Assembly (NCBI GenBank): GCA_945787295.1
Contig: CALZHQ010000003.1
Location: 1-64,000, forward strand
Length of the DNA: 64,000 nt
Origin: an uncultured Desulfuromonadales bacterium
Lineage (GTDB): Bacteria; Desulfobacterota; Desulfuromonadia; Desulfuromonadales; Geopsychrobacteraceae
Direction: 5' to 3'
Position 1 is the stretch's first letter. Each line of letters begins with the position of its first letter. Below the pieces are notes generated by a model, which worked only from the letters and a program-made list of their open reading frames with translations, did no database searches and was not told the DNA's origin. The translations under genes and the position numbers were made by a program. Shown one piece after another: positions 8,995 through 18,151 of this stretch.

Positions 8995-10379
8995 TGTTCC
9001 CCTCCCCCGAATAGTTGCAGCTGCAGTTCAAAATCGACCTGACTGTTGTCGGCAGCGAGTTTGGCATCGGCAATTTCGACCTGCTCGAACAGGCGATTGT
9101 TACCGAGCTGTTCGGCAATCTGGTTAACGGCATCAAAAGAATCTGTATTCCCGACCAGGCGGACAATATCGTTACTGAAATTGAATTCCTGCAGATCGAC
9201 ACGGATCTTCGGATCGATGATTTGTGACAGGCTCTGCAGAACCGTCGCCGCGCCCTGGCCGCCAAGCCCGAACAGCTGCACCTGTTTCTGCAATTCGTTG
9301 AGATGACTCTCCATCTGCAACGAAACATCAACAACAGTTGTACCCGGCGGCATCGTCTGGCGGAAAATTTGTGACATTTGCTGTTTGAGCTGAGCGTGTT
9401 CGCGGGTTTTCTGCAGATAGCCAAGATGCATGCTGAAGGCCCCCCCAACCAACACCACCAGCAGCAACAGGGCCGCCACGATCAGTTTGCTGCGAAATAT
9501 TTCCAATTGCCCACGGGCGGCAAATTCCCCGCGTCGAAAATTAATCTGATCCCCTTTTTTACTTGAGCGCAGTTCCGCAAGCGCTAACAGCGCAGCCGGG
9601 GCCATCCCACATTGAAGGTCCGGACCGAAAACCTCTTCTGCTGGCGGCAAAATGGTGCGCCCGGATTGTTGCAGCTCAGTTAGCAACCCTTCGGTCACGC
9701 CGGCGCCGATGACCCAAAGCGGCAGATCCTCGCAGCCAACGGCATTCTCCAACTGGCTGACCTGGTTGGCGATAAAGTCGAGGACTTCCTCTTCGGCCAA
9801 CTCACTGGTGCCCGGTAGCAACCGATAATCCCAGACCATTCCATCGTAAATCAGCGCCACCACCACTTCGAGGCGTCGACAATAGATCAAAACCCCTTCT
9901 TGATCACCTAGAACCGGCAACAGCGCAAAGGGGAAATAATCGATCCTGCGGGGATGTTGTTCCGGATTGGGAAAATGCAGCAGCATATCGTCAACTTCAA
10001 GACGATTGACAACCAGGGCATCGACTTCATAATCGTTTTCCCGCGCCCGCGGCGAAGTAAAAGCGATCAGCTGCTCTTCCAGCGGAACCGGTAGCTGCGA
10101 CGACAACTCCAACGGCAAAGCGGCTTTGATCTTGCTCTTTTCGCGAAACGGAAACCGCAAACGGCGAAACAGCCCAACCCGGCAGGGGAGCGCGGTCACC
10201 AGTCGATCACCGAGGCCCAGCTCCCCCCCGAGCATTTCGCGAATCGCTTCGGCCGTCTCCTCCGGGCTGGTATAATTGCGACTGTCGAGGACAACTTCGA
10301 TCCTGCCAGCGGTCACGGTCAGTGCTGCCAACCGAACCTCTGTCCCCTCCATATCGATACCGACGTAACGTTTAGACAT
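8991..10379 (-). CDS. gspL: Type II secretion system protein GspL (PilM-like N-terminal domain)
   Basis: The 462-residue protein starts YVGIDMEGTEVRLAAL, the phosphate-1-like motif of an actin-fold (PilM/GspL) cytoplasmic domain, which covers about 1-280. A membrane helix follows at about 299-320 (IVAALLLLVVLVGGAF), then a periplasmic coiled coil and PilN-like domain. GspL recruits the ATPase GspE to the membrane and pairs with GspM. A length slightly above the usual ~400 residues comes from the complete periplasmic part. It lies 3 bases after gspK and overlaps gspM. Confidence 0.92.
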   Translation of the reverse strand: MSKRYVGIDMEGTEVRLAALTVTAGRIEVVLDSRNYTSPEETAEAIREMLGGELGLGDRLVTALPCRVGLFRRLRFPFREKSKIKAALPLELSSQLPVPLEEQLIAFTSPRARENDYEVDALVVNRLEVDDMLLHFPNPEQHPRRIDYFPFALLPVLGDQEGVLIYCRRLEVVVALIYDGMVWDYRLLPGTSELAEEEVLDFIANQVSQLENAVGCEDLPLWVIGAGVTEGLLTELQQSGRTILPPAEEVFGPDLQCGMAPAALLALAELRSSKKGDQINFRRGEFAARGQLEIFRSKLIVAALLLLVVLVGGAFSMHLGYLQKTREHAQLKQQMSQIFRQTMPPGTTVVDVSLQMESHLNELQKQVQLFGLGGQGAATVLQSLSQIIDPKIRVDLQEFNFSNDIVRLVGNTDSFDAVNQIAEQLGNNRLFEQVEIADAKLAADNSQVDFELQLQLFGGGEQ

Positions 10380-10382
10380 GAA

Positions 10383-11333
10383 CTATTCCACTTTCAGACT
10401 GAGCAGCTGATTGCCCTGTTTCCGTACCGTCGCCGTTGCCAACCTGGAACCTTGATAGACCCGACCCCGGCTGACCAATTGATAGAGATTTCCTTTGACG
10501 CTGATCGAGTCAAGTCGCCAGGCGGCGGACCAACGATCCCCGACCCCCTCCGCCAGCGCCAGGTCATTCAGCTGTCGATAGGGCGATTGCTGGCGGTGAT
10601 CGATCAGCGCCGCTATGTCCTGGCGATCAAAAACAATCTCGATATTCCCCTCTGCATCCGAAAACTGCCAGGCGTAAAGCACCTCTGCCGGAGCGGTATT
10701 GACATTGATCTGCTGCTCACCGCTGACCCGCAGGTAGGGTTGCAGCATCTGGACAATATTGCTGTCAAAACCACGGAGCAGGTGCAGTTCATCAACGGTA
10801 TCGAGCTTGGCCCCCTTGCGATTGTAAGGCGGCTGCTGTTCGTTGTAATAACCATCATCCGGAGTCACCTGGGTACGGTCAGCGTTGAACCAATGCACCA
10901 ACGCGTCAGCCAGTTGTTCCCCCTGCACCCGATCGACGTCCAGCACCTCTTCACACAGAGCAACGAAACGATGATAGCCTGCCAAGGGATTGCCACGATT
11001 GTCCGCAACCCCGTTGAGATTGAAGCGGCCGCTCAAATCGCTGATCGTCAAGCTGACGTCACCTTCACCAGCCGGTATATTGCCCATCGGGTCACCCCAG
11101 AACTCCGACGGATGATCAAACGCATTCTTATCTTCCTGCAGGATCATCCGCGCTGCCTCGATTCCACCCCGCGCCAGGTAATAAGAACGGGTCCGGTCAC
11201 GAAAGGTTTCGGTGGCACGCAGATCAACCAGTGTCGAAAAAGAGAACTCCGCAAGCAGAGCACTGAGCAGAGCGATCACCACCAGCACCAATAACAAGGC
11301 CATCCCATCCTGGTTACGCAGGCACTTCATCAA
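10383..11333 (-). CDS. gspK: Type II secretion minor pseudopilin GspK
   Basis: The 316-residue protein has a short leader then DGMALLLVLVVIALLSALL, a class III prepilin helix that lacks the glutamate at mature position 5, as is characteristic of GspK, the tip pseudopilin. The large C-terminal domain contains the GspK-typical LSGRFNLNGV and a helix-hairpin-helix-like part (NVNTAPAEVLYAW). It caps the pseudopilus together with GspI and GspJ. The start overlaps gspJ by 4 bases. Confidence 0.95.
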   Translation of the reverse strand: MMKCLRNQDGMALLLVLVVIALLSALLAEFSFSTLVDLRATETFRDRTRSYYLARGGIEAARMILQEDKNAFDHPSEFWGDPMGNIPAGEGDVSLTISDLSGRFNLNGVADNRGNPLAGYHRFVALCEEVLDVDRVQGEQLADALVHWFNADRTQVTPDDGYYNEQQPPYNRKGAKLDTVDELHLLRGFDSNIVQMLQPYLRVSGEQQINVNTAPAEVLYAWQFSDAEGNIEIVFDRQDIAALIDHRQQSPYRQLNDLALAEGVGDRWSAAWRLDSISVKGNLYQLVSRGRVYQGSRLATATVRKQGNQLLSLKVE

Positions 11334-11917
11334 CTTTTCCCCGGCAGCACAAAGCTGCTGCGAAAGGGGATGTTCCGGCCAGAAACTTCCAGCTCCAGAG
11401 TGATTTCCAGCATCTCTGGCAGGCTATGACTGAGCCATTTATCCTGCCAGGAGCCTTTTTGATAATAACGGATCTGAAAACTTTTCAGGCCCTCAACAAA
11501 GGGAAGGGCTTCAGACGGTGCCAGATCCGCTAACAACACCTGTTCGCTACGGTAAATGGTGGCAAGCTCTTCTTCCTGCCGCAGCTCATAGCGAACTCTC
11601 GAAATCCCCCCTTTTTGCTGCAGCAGCGGCGAAACCAGCTCGGTGTTGAACTCAAGCGCTGCTTCACCTTCAAAGGTCTTGTCCGACATCAGAACCGGCT
11701 GCTTGTTGACCGGAGTCAGACGCAGGCTCCTCAATTCACCACCGATGCGATCAAAAAATATCCGCACCTGATGATAGGCCTCGCCCTCCTGCTCAAGCTG
11801 ATTCTTGGCATTACTGACCGAACTGAAGGTGCCATAAATAGTCGTCAGCAGCAATGACCCGATCAGGATCGCCAGCAACACTTCGATCAGGGTGAAACCG
11901 CGGCAATCCTTTCTCAT
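11330..11917 (-). CDS. gspJ: Type II secretion minor pseudopilin GspJ
   Basis: The 195-residue product has the prepilin site CRGFTLIEVLLAI (cleavage after G, Glu at +5) followed by a hydrophobic helix and a GspJ-type beta-rich domain ending with a conserved-looking segment (LEISGR-like, RNIPFRSSFVLPG). It forms the pseudopilus tip complex with GspI and GspK. It overlaps gspI by 4 bases and gspK by 4 bases, so all three tip pseudopilins are translationally linked. Confidence 0.93.
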   Translation of the reverse strand: MRKDCRGFTLIEVLLAILIGSLLLTTIYGTFSSVSNAKNQLEQEGEAYHQVRIFFDRIGGELRSLRLTPVNKQPVLMSDKTFEGEAALEFNTELVSPLLQQKGGISRVRYELRQEEELATIYRSEQVLLADLAPSEALPFVEGLKSFQIRYYQKGSWQDKWLSHSLPEMLEITLELEVSGRNIPFRSSFVLPGKS

Positions 11918-12303
11918 TGCCCGGTCTCCTGTGGCACAAAGGAAACCAGTTCAACCATTTCGTTCTGCTCGGCCGCACCCCAGAGCACCGTCACCGTCAC
12001 CTGCTTAACCTTGGTGATCAGAGTGTCCTGATAACTGATTTCCCAGCGAAACTCCTCGAAAGGCGCTTCGAAAACATCTTCCTGCGGTTCCCAACCCAGG
12101 TTTGAGGCTGGTCGCAGCTCCTGCTCACTCATCAGTTGCTGTGCCAGTAAGGTCGCCCGGGTCAGCTTCTGCACCCGATCCTGCACCAGAATTGTCCGGT
12201 TCGACAAGCCGAGCAGGGTGACCAGGGCGATGGCAACAATCGCCAGCGCAATCATCACCTCGAGCAGGGAAAACCCTTTATCGCAGTGCCTGAGGTTCTT
12301 CAT
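11914..12303 (-). CDS. gspI: Type II secretion minor pseudopilin GspI
   Basis: The 129-residue protein carries the prepilin motif DKGFSLLEVMIALAI (cleavage after G, Glu at +5) and a short C-terminal domain, the size expected for GspI. Its start lies 26 bases inside gspH and its stop overlaps gspJ by 4 bases. The ribosome site inside gspH is weak, which fits reinitiation after gspH. Role: nucleation of the pseudopilus tip complex with GspJ and GspK. Confidence 0.93.
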   Translation of the reverse strand: MKNLRHCDKGFSLLEVMIALAIVAIALVTLLGLSNRTILVQDRVQKLTRATLLAQQLMSEQELRPASNLGWEPQEDVFEAPFEEFRWEISYQDTLITKVKQVTVTVLWGAAEQNEMVELVSFVPQETGQ

Positions 12304-12796
12304 TAATCTTCGTCGATCCGGTCAAGGGCGAAAATGCCAGCCGGGTAATTCTTCCAGATTCTGAACTCAGAGAGACTTGCGTCTGCTCCATCCAGCCGAG
12401 CGGAAAAATCCGCACTGAAATCTGGCCGCTGCGAAAACTCCCCTTCCCTTCAATATCGACCTGCTGCAGATTCAGCGGCGAAACGGACGCCTCTTTGCCG
12501 AAGGACTCCTTTTCAACCCGCCCATTCGTGTCAACGAGACGAAACGCGGTCAGCCGGTTGCGATCTAGATCGAAGGTCAACAGATGCTCATCACGGGTTA
12601 ATGTCGCTTCGTTGTAGAGCTGTTTCACCACCCCCGCAATCCGCCGCAAGCTGCGCCGTTCGGCACTGTCGCCCCGATCCATCATCAACGGCAGGCTGAG
12701 TAGACTGACCATCGCCAGCAGGCTGACCACCAGGATCAGTTCGATCAGGGTAAAACCGGCCTGTTTATTCGAGGTTCCAGTTGGAGACATCGGCAT
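12278..12796 (-). CDS. gspH: Type II secretion minor pseudopilin GspH
   Basis: I place the start at the ATG at 12796 (MPMSPTGT), because GGAGAGG lies just upstream and the prepilin motif AGFTLIELILVV then follows at about residue 14; the open frame extends further upstream but that part runs antisense to nothing useful and overlaps gspG heavily. The 172-residue protein has the expected helix followed by a beta-rich domain. GspH connects the GspG shaft with the tip pseudopilins. It overlaps the end of gspG by 32 bases and gspI by 26 bases. Confidence 0.9.
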   Translation of the reverse strand: MPMSPTGTSNKQAGFTLIELILVVSLLAMVSLLSLPLMMDRGDSAERRSLRRIAGVVKQLYNEATLTRDEHLLTFDLDRNRLTAFRLVDTNGRVEKESFGKEASVSPLNLQQVDIEGKGSFRSGQISVRIFPLGWMEQTQVSLSSESGRITRLAFSPLTGSTKINEEPQALR

Positions 12797-13205
12797 TTTC
12801 ACCCTCTCCTCCCGATTCACCGTCAGGCCCGTAAGAGAACAGATCGAAATCACCATGCGCTCCCGGGGATAGATAACGGTACTCATACCCCCATGGATCG
12901 AGAGGGATTTTCTTGATATAGCCACCAGCCTTGTAGCGGTTGGGGATGCGGCCACTGGTCGGCTTCTCGACCAACGCCTTTAAGCCCTGCTCGGTCGAAG
13001 GATAAAAACCGTTCTCCAGTTTGAACATGCTTAAGGCTTCTTCAAAGCTGCGGATCTGGGTGGCCGCCGATGTGCGTCGGGCTTTTTCCGGTTCGTCGAG
13101 CAAACGCGGCACCACAATCGCTGCCAAAATCCCCAGAATGACCACCACCACCATAATCTCGATCAGCGTAAAACCGCGCTGGCCCATTTTTAGAATATGC
13201 TTCAT
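12765..13205 (-). CDS. gspG: Type II secretion major pseudopilin GspG
   Basis: The 146-residue protein has the prepilin motif RGFTLIEIMVVVVILGI and a C-terminal domain with GspG hallmarks: LENGFYPSTEQGLKAL, KIPLDPWGYEY and DLFSYGPDGESGGEGENAD, the last including acidic residues that bind calcium in known GspG structures. It builds the shaft of the pseudopilus that pushes substrate through the secretin. SD GGAGAAG lies about 7 bases upstream of the ATG. As elsewhere, it needs a prepilin peptidase, which is not encoded in this window. Confidence 0.97.
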   Translation of the reverse strand: MKHILKMGQRGFTLIEIMVVVVILGILAAIVVPRLLDEPEKARRTSAATQIRSFEEALSMFKLENGFYPSTEQGLKALVEKPTSGRIPNRYKAGGYIKKIPLDPWGYEYRYLSPGAHGDFDLFSYGPDGESGGEGENADVSNWNLE

Positions 13206-13219
13206 AATTTCTTCTCCAT

Positions 13220-14425
13220 TTAACCCATCCCCTGGCTGGCCTGAAATATCGGTAACAGCACGGCGAGGACAATAAACCCGACCACTGAACCCATCACCAG
13301 GATCATCAGCGGCTCGAGCAATGCCATCAGCCCATTGAGGCGGGTCTGCACTTGATGTTCGAAAATTTCCGCAACCTTGATCAACATCCCCTCAAGTTCA
13401 CCGCTGCGTTCACCGACCGCCGCCATCTGCGGCAACATCCCGGGGAAGACCCCTGCTTCACGTAACGGCTCGGCCAAACCGGCCCCCTCGGTGACCTTTT
13501 CCCGTACCACTTCCAGAGCCTGCTGCAGATAACGGTTTCCAAGCAGGCCCTGCACGATTTCCAGCGCCGTCAGTAACGGCACCCCGCTGCGCAACAAAGT
13601 CGCCGTGGTGCGGGCAAAACGTGCCGTCGCATTCTGCAGGCTCAGCGTCCCGAGCAGCGGCAACCGGAACCTGATTTCATCAAACCAGAGTCGCCCTTTG
13701 CTGGTCAATGCGTAGCGTCGCCCGAGCCAGAGCAGCAGGACCAGCAACGCCAGCAGCAGCCACCAGTAATCGGCCAAAAAACCACTGATCGACATCAGCA
13801 AAAGGGTCGGCAGAGGCAATGCCTGGTCCAGATCCTCGAGCATGCGCGTGATCTTCGGCACCACGAAGGTCATCAGAAACAACAGCACGCCGCTGCCGAC
13901 CAGAAACATCAACAGCGGATAGGTCAAGGCGGCGCGAAACTGGGCACTGAACCGGGCCTGTTCATCCATATATTCGGCCAGTTGCAGCAAAACCTTATCG
14001 AGAGTACCGCTCGCTTCGCCAACCTGGACCATGTTGGTGTAAAGCGGCGGGAAAATCGGCGCCTGGGCCTGTAAAGCCAGGTGCAGGGCACTCCCTTGCA
14101 GGATATCATCCCGCACCCGGCTCAAAACCGGGCCGAGTGCTCCCTGTTGCTGACCCGCCACCGTGGCCAAAGCCTCATCGAGCGGCATCCCGGCAGTCAG
14201 CATGGTGGACAACTGTCGGGTGGCAACACCCAGCGTGACTGCGTCGATCCGCTTGAAAAAGGATTGCTTGCCAACCTCCCGCGTTCGGCCGGCAACCGAC
14301 AGCTTGGTCGGGAACAGGCCCTGATCGCGAAGTTTACGGCTTGCCGCCTTCTGCCCGATAGCTTCTACAACTCCGCGCTGGTGCCGCCCCTGTCCATCAA
14401 GGGCGCTGTATTCGTAAAGCGCCAC
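13220..14425 (-). CDS. gspF: Type II secretion inner-membrane platform protein GspF
   Basis: The 401-residue protein starts MALYEYSALDGQGR, the usual GspF N-terminus, and has two T2SSF repeats (about 65-190 and 270-390) with three membrane segments (about 165-190, 215-235, 370-395). It contains MLTAGMPLDEAL and LRSGVPLLTALEI, the repeated family motif. GspF is the polytopic membrane hub contacted by GspE and GspL. It lies 3 bases after gspE. Confidence 0.96.
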   Translation of the reverse strand: MALYEYSALDGQGRHQRGVVEAIGQKAASRKLRDQGLFPTKLSVAGRTREVGKQSFFKRIDAVTLGVATRQLSTMLTAGMPLDEALATVAGQQQGALGPVLSRVRDDILQGSALHLALQAQAPIFPPLYTNMVQVGEASGTLDKVLLQLAEYMDEQARFSAQFRAALTYPLLMFLVGSGVLLFLMTFVVPKITRMLEDLDQALPLPTLLLMSISGFLADYWWLLLALLVLLLWLGRRYALTSKGRLWFDEIRFRLPLLGTLSLQNATARFARTTATLLRSGVPLLTALEIVQGLLGNRYLQQALEVVREKVTEGAGLAEPLREAGVFPGMLPQMAAVGERSGELEGMLIKVAEIFEHQVQTRLNGLMALLEPLMILVMGSVVGFIVLAVLLPIFQASQGMG

Positions 14426-14428
14426 CGG

Positions 14429-16132
14429 CTAGACCTCCTCCTGGGTAACCCGCAACACTTCTTCAACCGTGGTCTGGCCCGCCAGCACTTTCGCCAACCC
14501 GGCTGCACGCAACGGCCGCATGCCCAGTTTCAGCGCTTGTTGACGAATCGTTGCCGCATCGGCATTTCCGGTCACCAGTTGCCGGATGGGATCGGTCACT
14601 TCGAGCAGTTCGTACAGACCGGTCCGTCCCAGATAGCCGACCTTCATACAGTGACTGCAACCGCGGCCCCGATAATAAGTCGCTCCATCTGGCAGTTTGC
14701 TCCCCTCGGCAAGTTCCTCCAGTAATTTTTCATCCGGCTGATAACTGACGCGACAATGGGGGCAGATGGTCCGCACCAACCGCTGGGCCAGCACCCCGAC
14801 CAGCGCCGAAGCAGCCAGAAAAGGCTCAACCCCCATCTCCACCAGGCGGGCCAGCGCGCCGGCTGAATCGTTGGTGTGCAACGTGGAAAACACCAGGTGC
14901 CCGGTCAAAGCCGCCTGCACAGCAATCTTTGCCGTTTCACCATCACGAATCTCACCGACCATGATCACATCCGGATCCTGGCGCAAGATCGAACGCAGGC
15001 CCTGGGCAAAGGTCAGATCGATCTTCGGATTGACCTGAATCTGACCGACTCCAGGCAATTGGTATTCAATCGGATCTTCAACAGTGATGATGTTCTGTTC
15101 CTTGGAATTGATTTCACTCAGAGCGGAATAGAGGGTTGTGGTTTTACCGGCACCGGTCGGTCCGGTAACCAGAAAGATCCCGTGACTTTTGTGAATCATC
15201 TTGTCGATCAGCGGCAACGCCAGGGAATCAATTCCGATATCCTCGAGGGTCAACATTTCCGTGCTCTTGTCGAGCAGCCGCAACACCACCCGCTCGCCAA
15301 AAGCAGTCGGCAGGGTGGAAACCCGGACATCGGCCTGACGACCGGCGATCCGCACCGTAAACCGGCCATCCTGCGGCAAACGCTTTTCGGCGATATCGAG
15401 ATTGGCCATGATTTTTATACGTGAGACGATATTCGGCAACGCCCTGACCGGGGGCCGCTGAACCTCGTAGAGAATCCCGTCGACCCGGTAGCGAACCACC
15501 ATCTCGGTTTCAAACGGTTCGATATGAATATCGCTGGCCCGCTGCCGGTACGCCTGGGTCACCAGGCCGTTGACAAAACGGATAATCGGCGCTTCATCAC
15601 TGGTATCTAGCAGATCCTCCATCTGCACCGGCGCATTCATATCGACATCCCCGTTAGAGATATCGGACATGCTGTTGTCACCGCCACCAGAGAGGGTCTC
15701 GTAACCTTGGTTGATCGCCTGTAGCAGTTTTTCGGGGGAAGCCAGACAGGGGATGATTCGACAGCCGGTTAACACCGACAGATCGTTGAGGATGCGATTA
15801 TTGTTAGGGTCGGCGACCGCCAGACGGATATTCTGCCCTTCAATCTCCAGCGGTACGGCGAGATTCTCTTTGGCGTAGGCGATCGGCACCGTGGTCAGCA
15901 GGTGCAGAGCACTCGACCTCACTGCCGGCTCTGCGACATATTCCATGCCGCTCTGCGTCGCCAGGGCTTCGGCCAGGACAGATTCGCTGGCAATCCCCTT
16001 CTCGCGGATGATCTCTCCGAGCCTGAGATGATTACTCTCCTGCTCACGCAGTGCCTGGCGAACCACTTCCTCGGAAACACCCTTGTCCTGCACCAGGATA
16101 TCGCCGAGCTGACGCCAGCGCATCGGTCTCAT
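14429..16132 (-). CDS. gspE: Type II secretion ATPase GspE
   Basis: The 567-residue protein has an N-terminal T2SSE_N domain (about 1-150) that contacts GspL, then a secretion ATPase core with Walker A GPTGAGKTTTLYSAL, Asp box near ITVEDPIEY, Walker B IMVGEIRDGETA, and a His box (TGHLVFSTLHTND). A four-cysteine zinc module (CPHC ... CSHC) follows, as in GspE and PilB. It powers pseudopilus assembly from the cytoplasmic face. PilB of a type IV pilus is a close relative; the surrounding gspC-N genes decide for GspE. Confidence 0.96.
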   Translation of the reverse strand: MRPMRWRQLGDILVQDKGVSEEVVRQALREQESNHLRLGEIIREKGIASESVLAEALATQSGMEYVAEPAVRSSALHLLTTVPIAYAKENLAVPLEIEGQNIRLAVADPNNNRILNDLSVLTGCRIIPCLASPEKLLQAINQGYETLSGGGDNSMSDISNGDVDMNAPVQMEDLLDTSDEAPIIRFVNGLVTQAYRQRASDIHIEPFETEMVVRYRVDGILYEVQRPPVRALPNIVSRIKIMANLDIAEKRLPQDGRFTVRIAGRQADVRVSTLPTAFGERVVLRLLDKSTEMLTLEDIGIDSLALPLIDKMIHKSHGIFLVTGPTGAGKTTTLYSALSEINSKEQNIITVEDPIEYQLPGVGQIQVNPKIDLTFAQGLRSILRQDPDVIMVGEIRDGETAKIAVQAALTGHLVFSTLHTNDSAGALARLVEMGVEPFLAASALVGVLAQRLVRTICPHCRVSYQPDEKLLEELAEGSKLPDGATYYRGRGCSHCMKVGYLGRTGLYELLEVTDPIRQLVTGNADAATIRQQALKLGMRPLRAAGLAKVLAGQTTVEEVLRVTQEEV

Positions 16133-16135
16133 GGC

Positions 16136-18142
16136 TTATTCCCCGCCAACTTTCAGCGCTGCCTTTTCGGCAGGATCAGTGAACTGCTGTTCGGCTTCAA
16201 ATAAGTCTGCTCCATTCTCCTCATTGAACAAATGGAAATTAGCCCGGTTTTCATTGGTAATCCGCTCCAGGTCTTCACTGTTACGGATCACTTTAGGCGT
16301 TATAAATATCAGCAGACTGGTTTTAACCTCATTGCTTGAAGAGCTGCGGAACAAGTGGCCAAGGATCGGAATATCACCGAGCAATGGAACCTTAGTCTTA
16401 ATCTCCGTGCGGTCGGTCTGGAACAGACCACCGAGCACCACCGTTTTGCCATCACGAGCAACAATCGAGTTTTTAAGCAGCCGTTTTTTAAAGGTTGGCC
16501 CAACCTCATCGACAGTGCCAACAGACTGACTTGACGGAACGACATCACTGATTTCCTGATAGACTTTCAAACGGACCAAATCCCCTTCAGTGACTTGCGG
16601 GGTAAAGCGAAGAGTCAGAGCAACATCCTGCCGTTCAACCGAATTGATCGGATTACCGTCATTGTCCTTCGACTTAGAGGTGATAATAGGCACATTGGAG
16701 CCAACCACAATCTCCGCTTCTTCGTTATCGGAGGTCAATAAGCGAGGAGCGGAGAGAACGTTGACATCAGTATCATTCTCCGACAATTGGATCAGCGCCG
16801 ACAGCGCCGGTATGGTTACAGTTTCTCCATTCACAACGGTGGTAATAGGATTAAACAACCCGCCCAGCAGGATTCCCTGTACCGCCTGTGTCAGCACACT
16901 CGGAATACTTGAGTCATTTGGGACAAATTGCCCGATCCCTCCTTCTCCTTGATTACTTGCGCCAAAAACCACACTATCAGAGCCTAAATCGACCGCACCT
17001 TGTAACGAAGCACCAAGTTCCAACACTGCATCCATAGTCAGTTCGAGGATAAGGACCTCGACAAAAACTTGTTTGCGCTTGATATCAAGCTGAGCGATCA
17101 GCTCCTTGACGCCGTCGTAATCCTCCGCGGTGGCATTAACGATTAACGCATTGGTCGGCTTGTCGGCGGTAATGCTGACATCACCGAATAGCTTACTGTC
17201 AACCGCCTTCTGCCCAGCCGCCGCCTTACCGGCACCGGAAAGAATCCGATTGAGGGTTTCAGAAAGCCCTTCCGCCTCGGCATGCTCCAGATAGTAAACA
17301 TGCACACCGGCACGCGTCAGATCGGCCCGTTCGTCAAGCTGGGCAACAATTTCCTTGGCTTGAACGATGAACTTCGGATCGCCGAGCAGCATCAGCTTGT
17401 TGGTTCGAGCATAAGGGATAACCTGACCGGACGCTATTTTACTAAAGGTCCCAGCGGCAGCCTTGCCTCGTGGAGAAGTCGAAACCGGGCCACTCCCTTC
17501 AAGAATCTGCAGAACCACTGCTGCAGTCTCTTCGGCGTCGGAGAAATAGAGCTGCACGATCTCCATTTCATCCCCGTCCCAGGAGTGGTCGAGCGAACTG
17601 AGAATCTTGACCAGCCGCTTGATGTTGGCGGCGCTGTCGGTGATCACCACTCGGTTGGTAGCCGCATGGGCAACCACATGGCTGGTTTTCGGCATCAGCG
17701 GTCGCAAAATGGTGTCGACCACAACCGTGGCATCGAGGTTTTTCAGTTCGATGATGCGGGTGATAAACTGCTCGCCAAGCCCGCGTCCATCACTGATCGG
17801 CAGGTTGGCCTCTTTGGCGCTGCGGATCGGGACAATTTTGTTGACCTTGCCAGAGGGGATGATGGTAAAGCCTTTGACATTGAGGACGGTATTAAACAAC
17901 CTGTAGGCCTCATCGATGGTGACCGGCCGCGGCGACACGATACTCACCTTGCCGCGCACCCCTTCATCATATACAAAGTTTTTACCGGTCAGTTCACTGA
18001 TCGTGCTGATCATGTCAACCAGCTCGACATTCTGGAAATCGAGGGTAATTTCCACTGCCTGTGCCGGATCATCTGCCAAAACAACACTCGGCAGCAGCAG
18101 CAAAGCAGACAACAGAAATATTATGCCGCGTCGGATCACCAC
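16136..18142 (-). CDS. gspD: Type II secretion outer-membrane secretin GspD
   Basis: The 668-residue protein starts at GTG 18142, seven bases after TAGGAG. A signal peptide ends near LADDPAQ. It has an N0 domain (about 28-100), three N1-N3 KH-like domains with serine/glycine-rich linkers (about 120-330), and a secretin core with the signature VPLLGDIPILGHLFR. No S-domain pilotin-binding tail is obvious: the last 60 residues are acidic and hydrophilic. The multimer forms the outer-membrane channel for folded exoproteins. It lies 9 bases after gspC and 3 before gspE. Confidence 0.96.
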   Translation of the reverse strand: MVIRRGIIFLLSALLLLPSVVLADDPAQAVEITLDFQNVELVDMISTISELTGKNFVYDEGVRGKVSIVSPRPVTIDEAYRLFNTVLNVKGFTIIPSGKVNKIVPIRSAKEANLPISDGRGLGEQFITRIIELKNLDATVVVDTILRPLMPKTSHVVAHAATNRVVITDSAANIKRLVKILSSLDHSWDGDEMEIVQLYFSDAEETAAVVLQILEGSGPVSTSPRGKAAAGTFSKIASGQVIPYARTNKLMLLGDPKFIVQAKEIVAQLDERADLTRAGVHVYYLEHAEAEGLSETLNRILSGAGKAAAGQKAVDSKLFGDVSITADKPTNALIVNATAEDYDGVKELIAQLDIKRKQVFVEVLILELTMDAVLELGASLQGAVDLGSDSVVFGASNQGEGGIGQFVPNDSSIPSVLTQAVQGILLGGLFNPITTVVNGETVTIPALSALIQLSENDTDVNVLSAPRLLTSDNEEAEIVVGSNVPIITSKSKDNDGNPINSVERQDVALTLRFTPQVTEGDLVRLKVYQEISDVVPSSQSVGTVDEVGPTFKKRLLKNSIVARDGKTVVLGGLFQTDRTEIKTKVPLLGDIPILGHLFRSSSSNEVKTSLLIFITPKVIRNSEDLERITNENRANFHLFNEENGADLFEAEQQFTDPAEKAALKVGGE

Positions 18143-18151
18143 GCTAAACTC

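Noticed and set aside
14429..16132. PilB of a type IV pilus instead of GspE
   Set aside because: Motifs are common to both, but the gene is inside a complete gspC-N operon with GspC and GspK-N, so T2SS is favoured.
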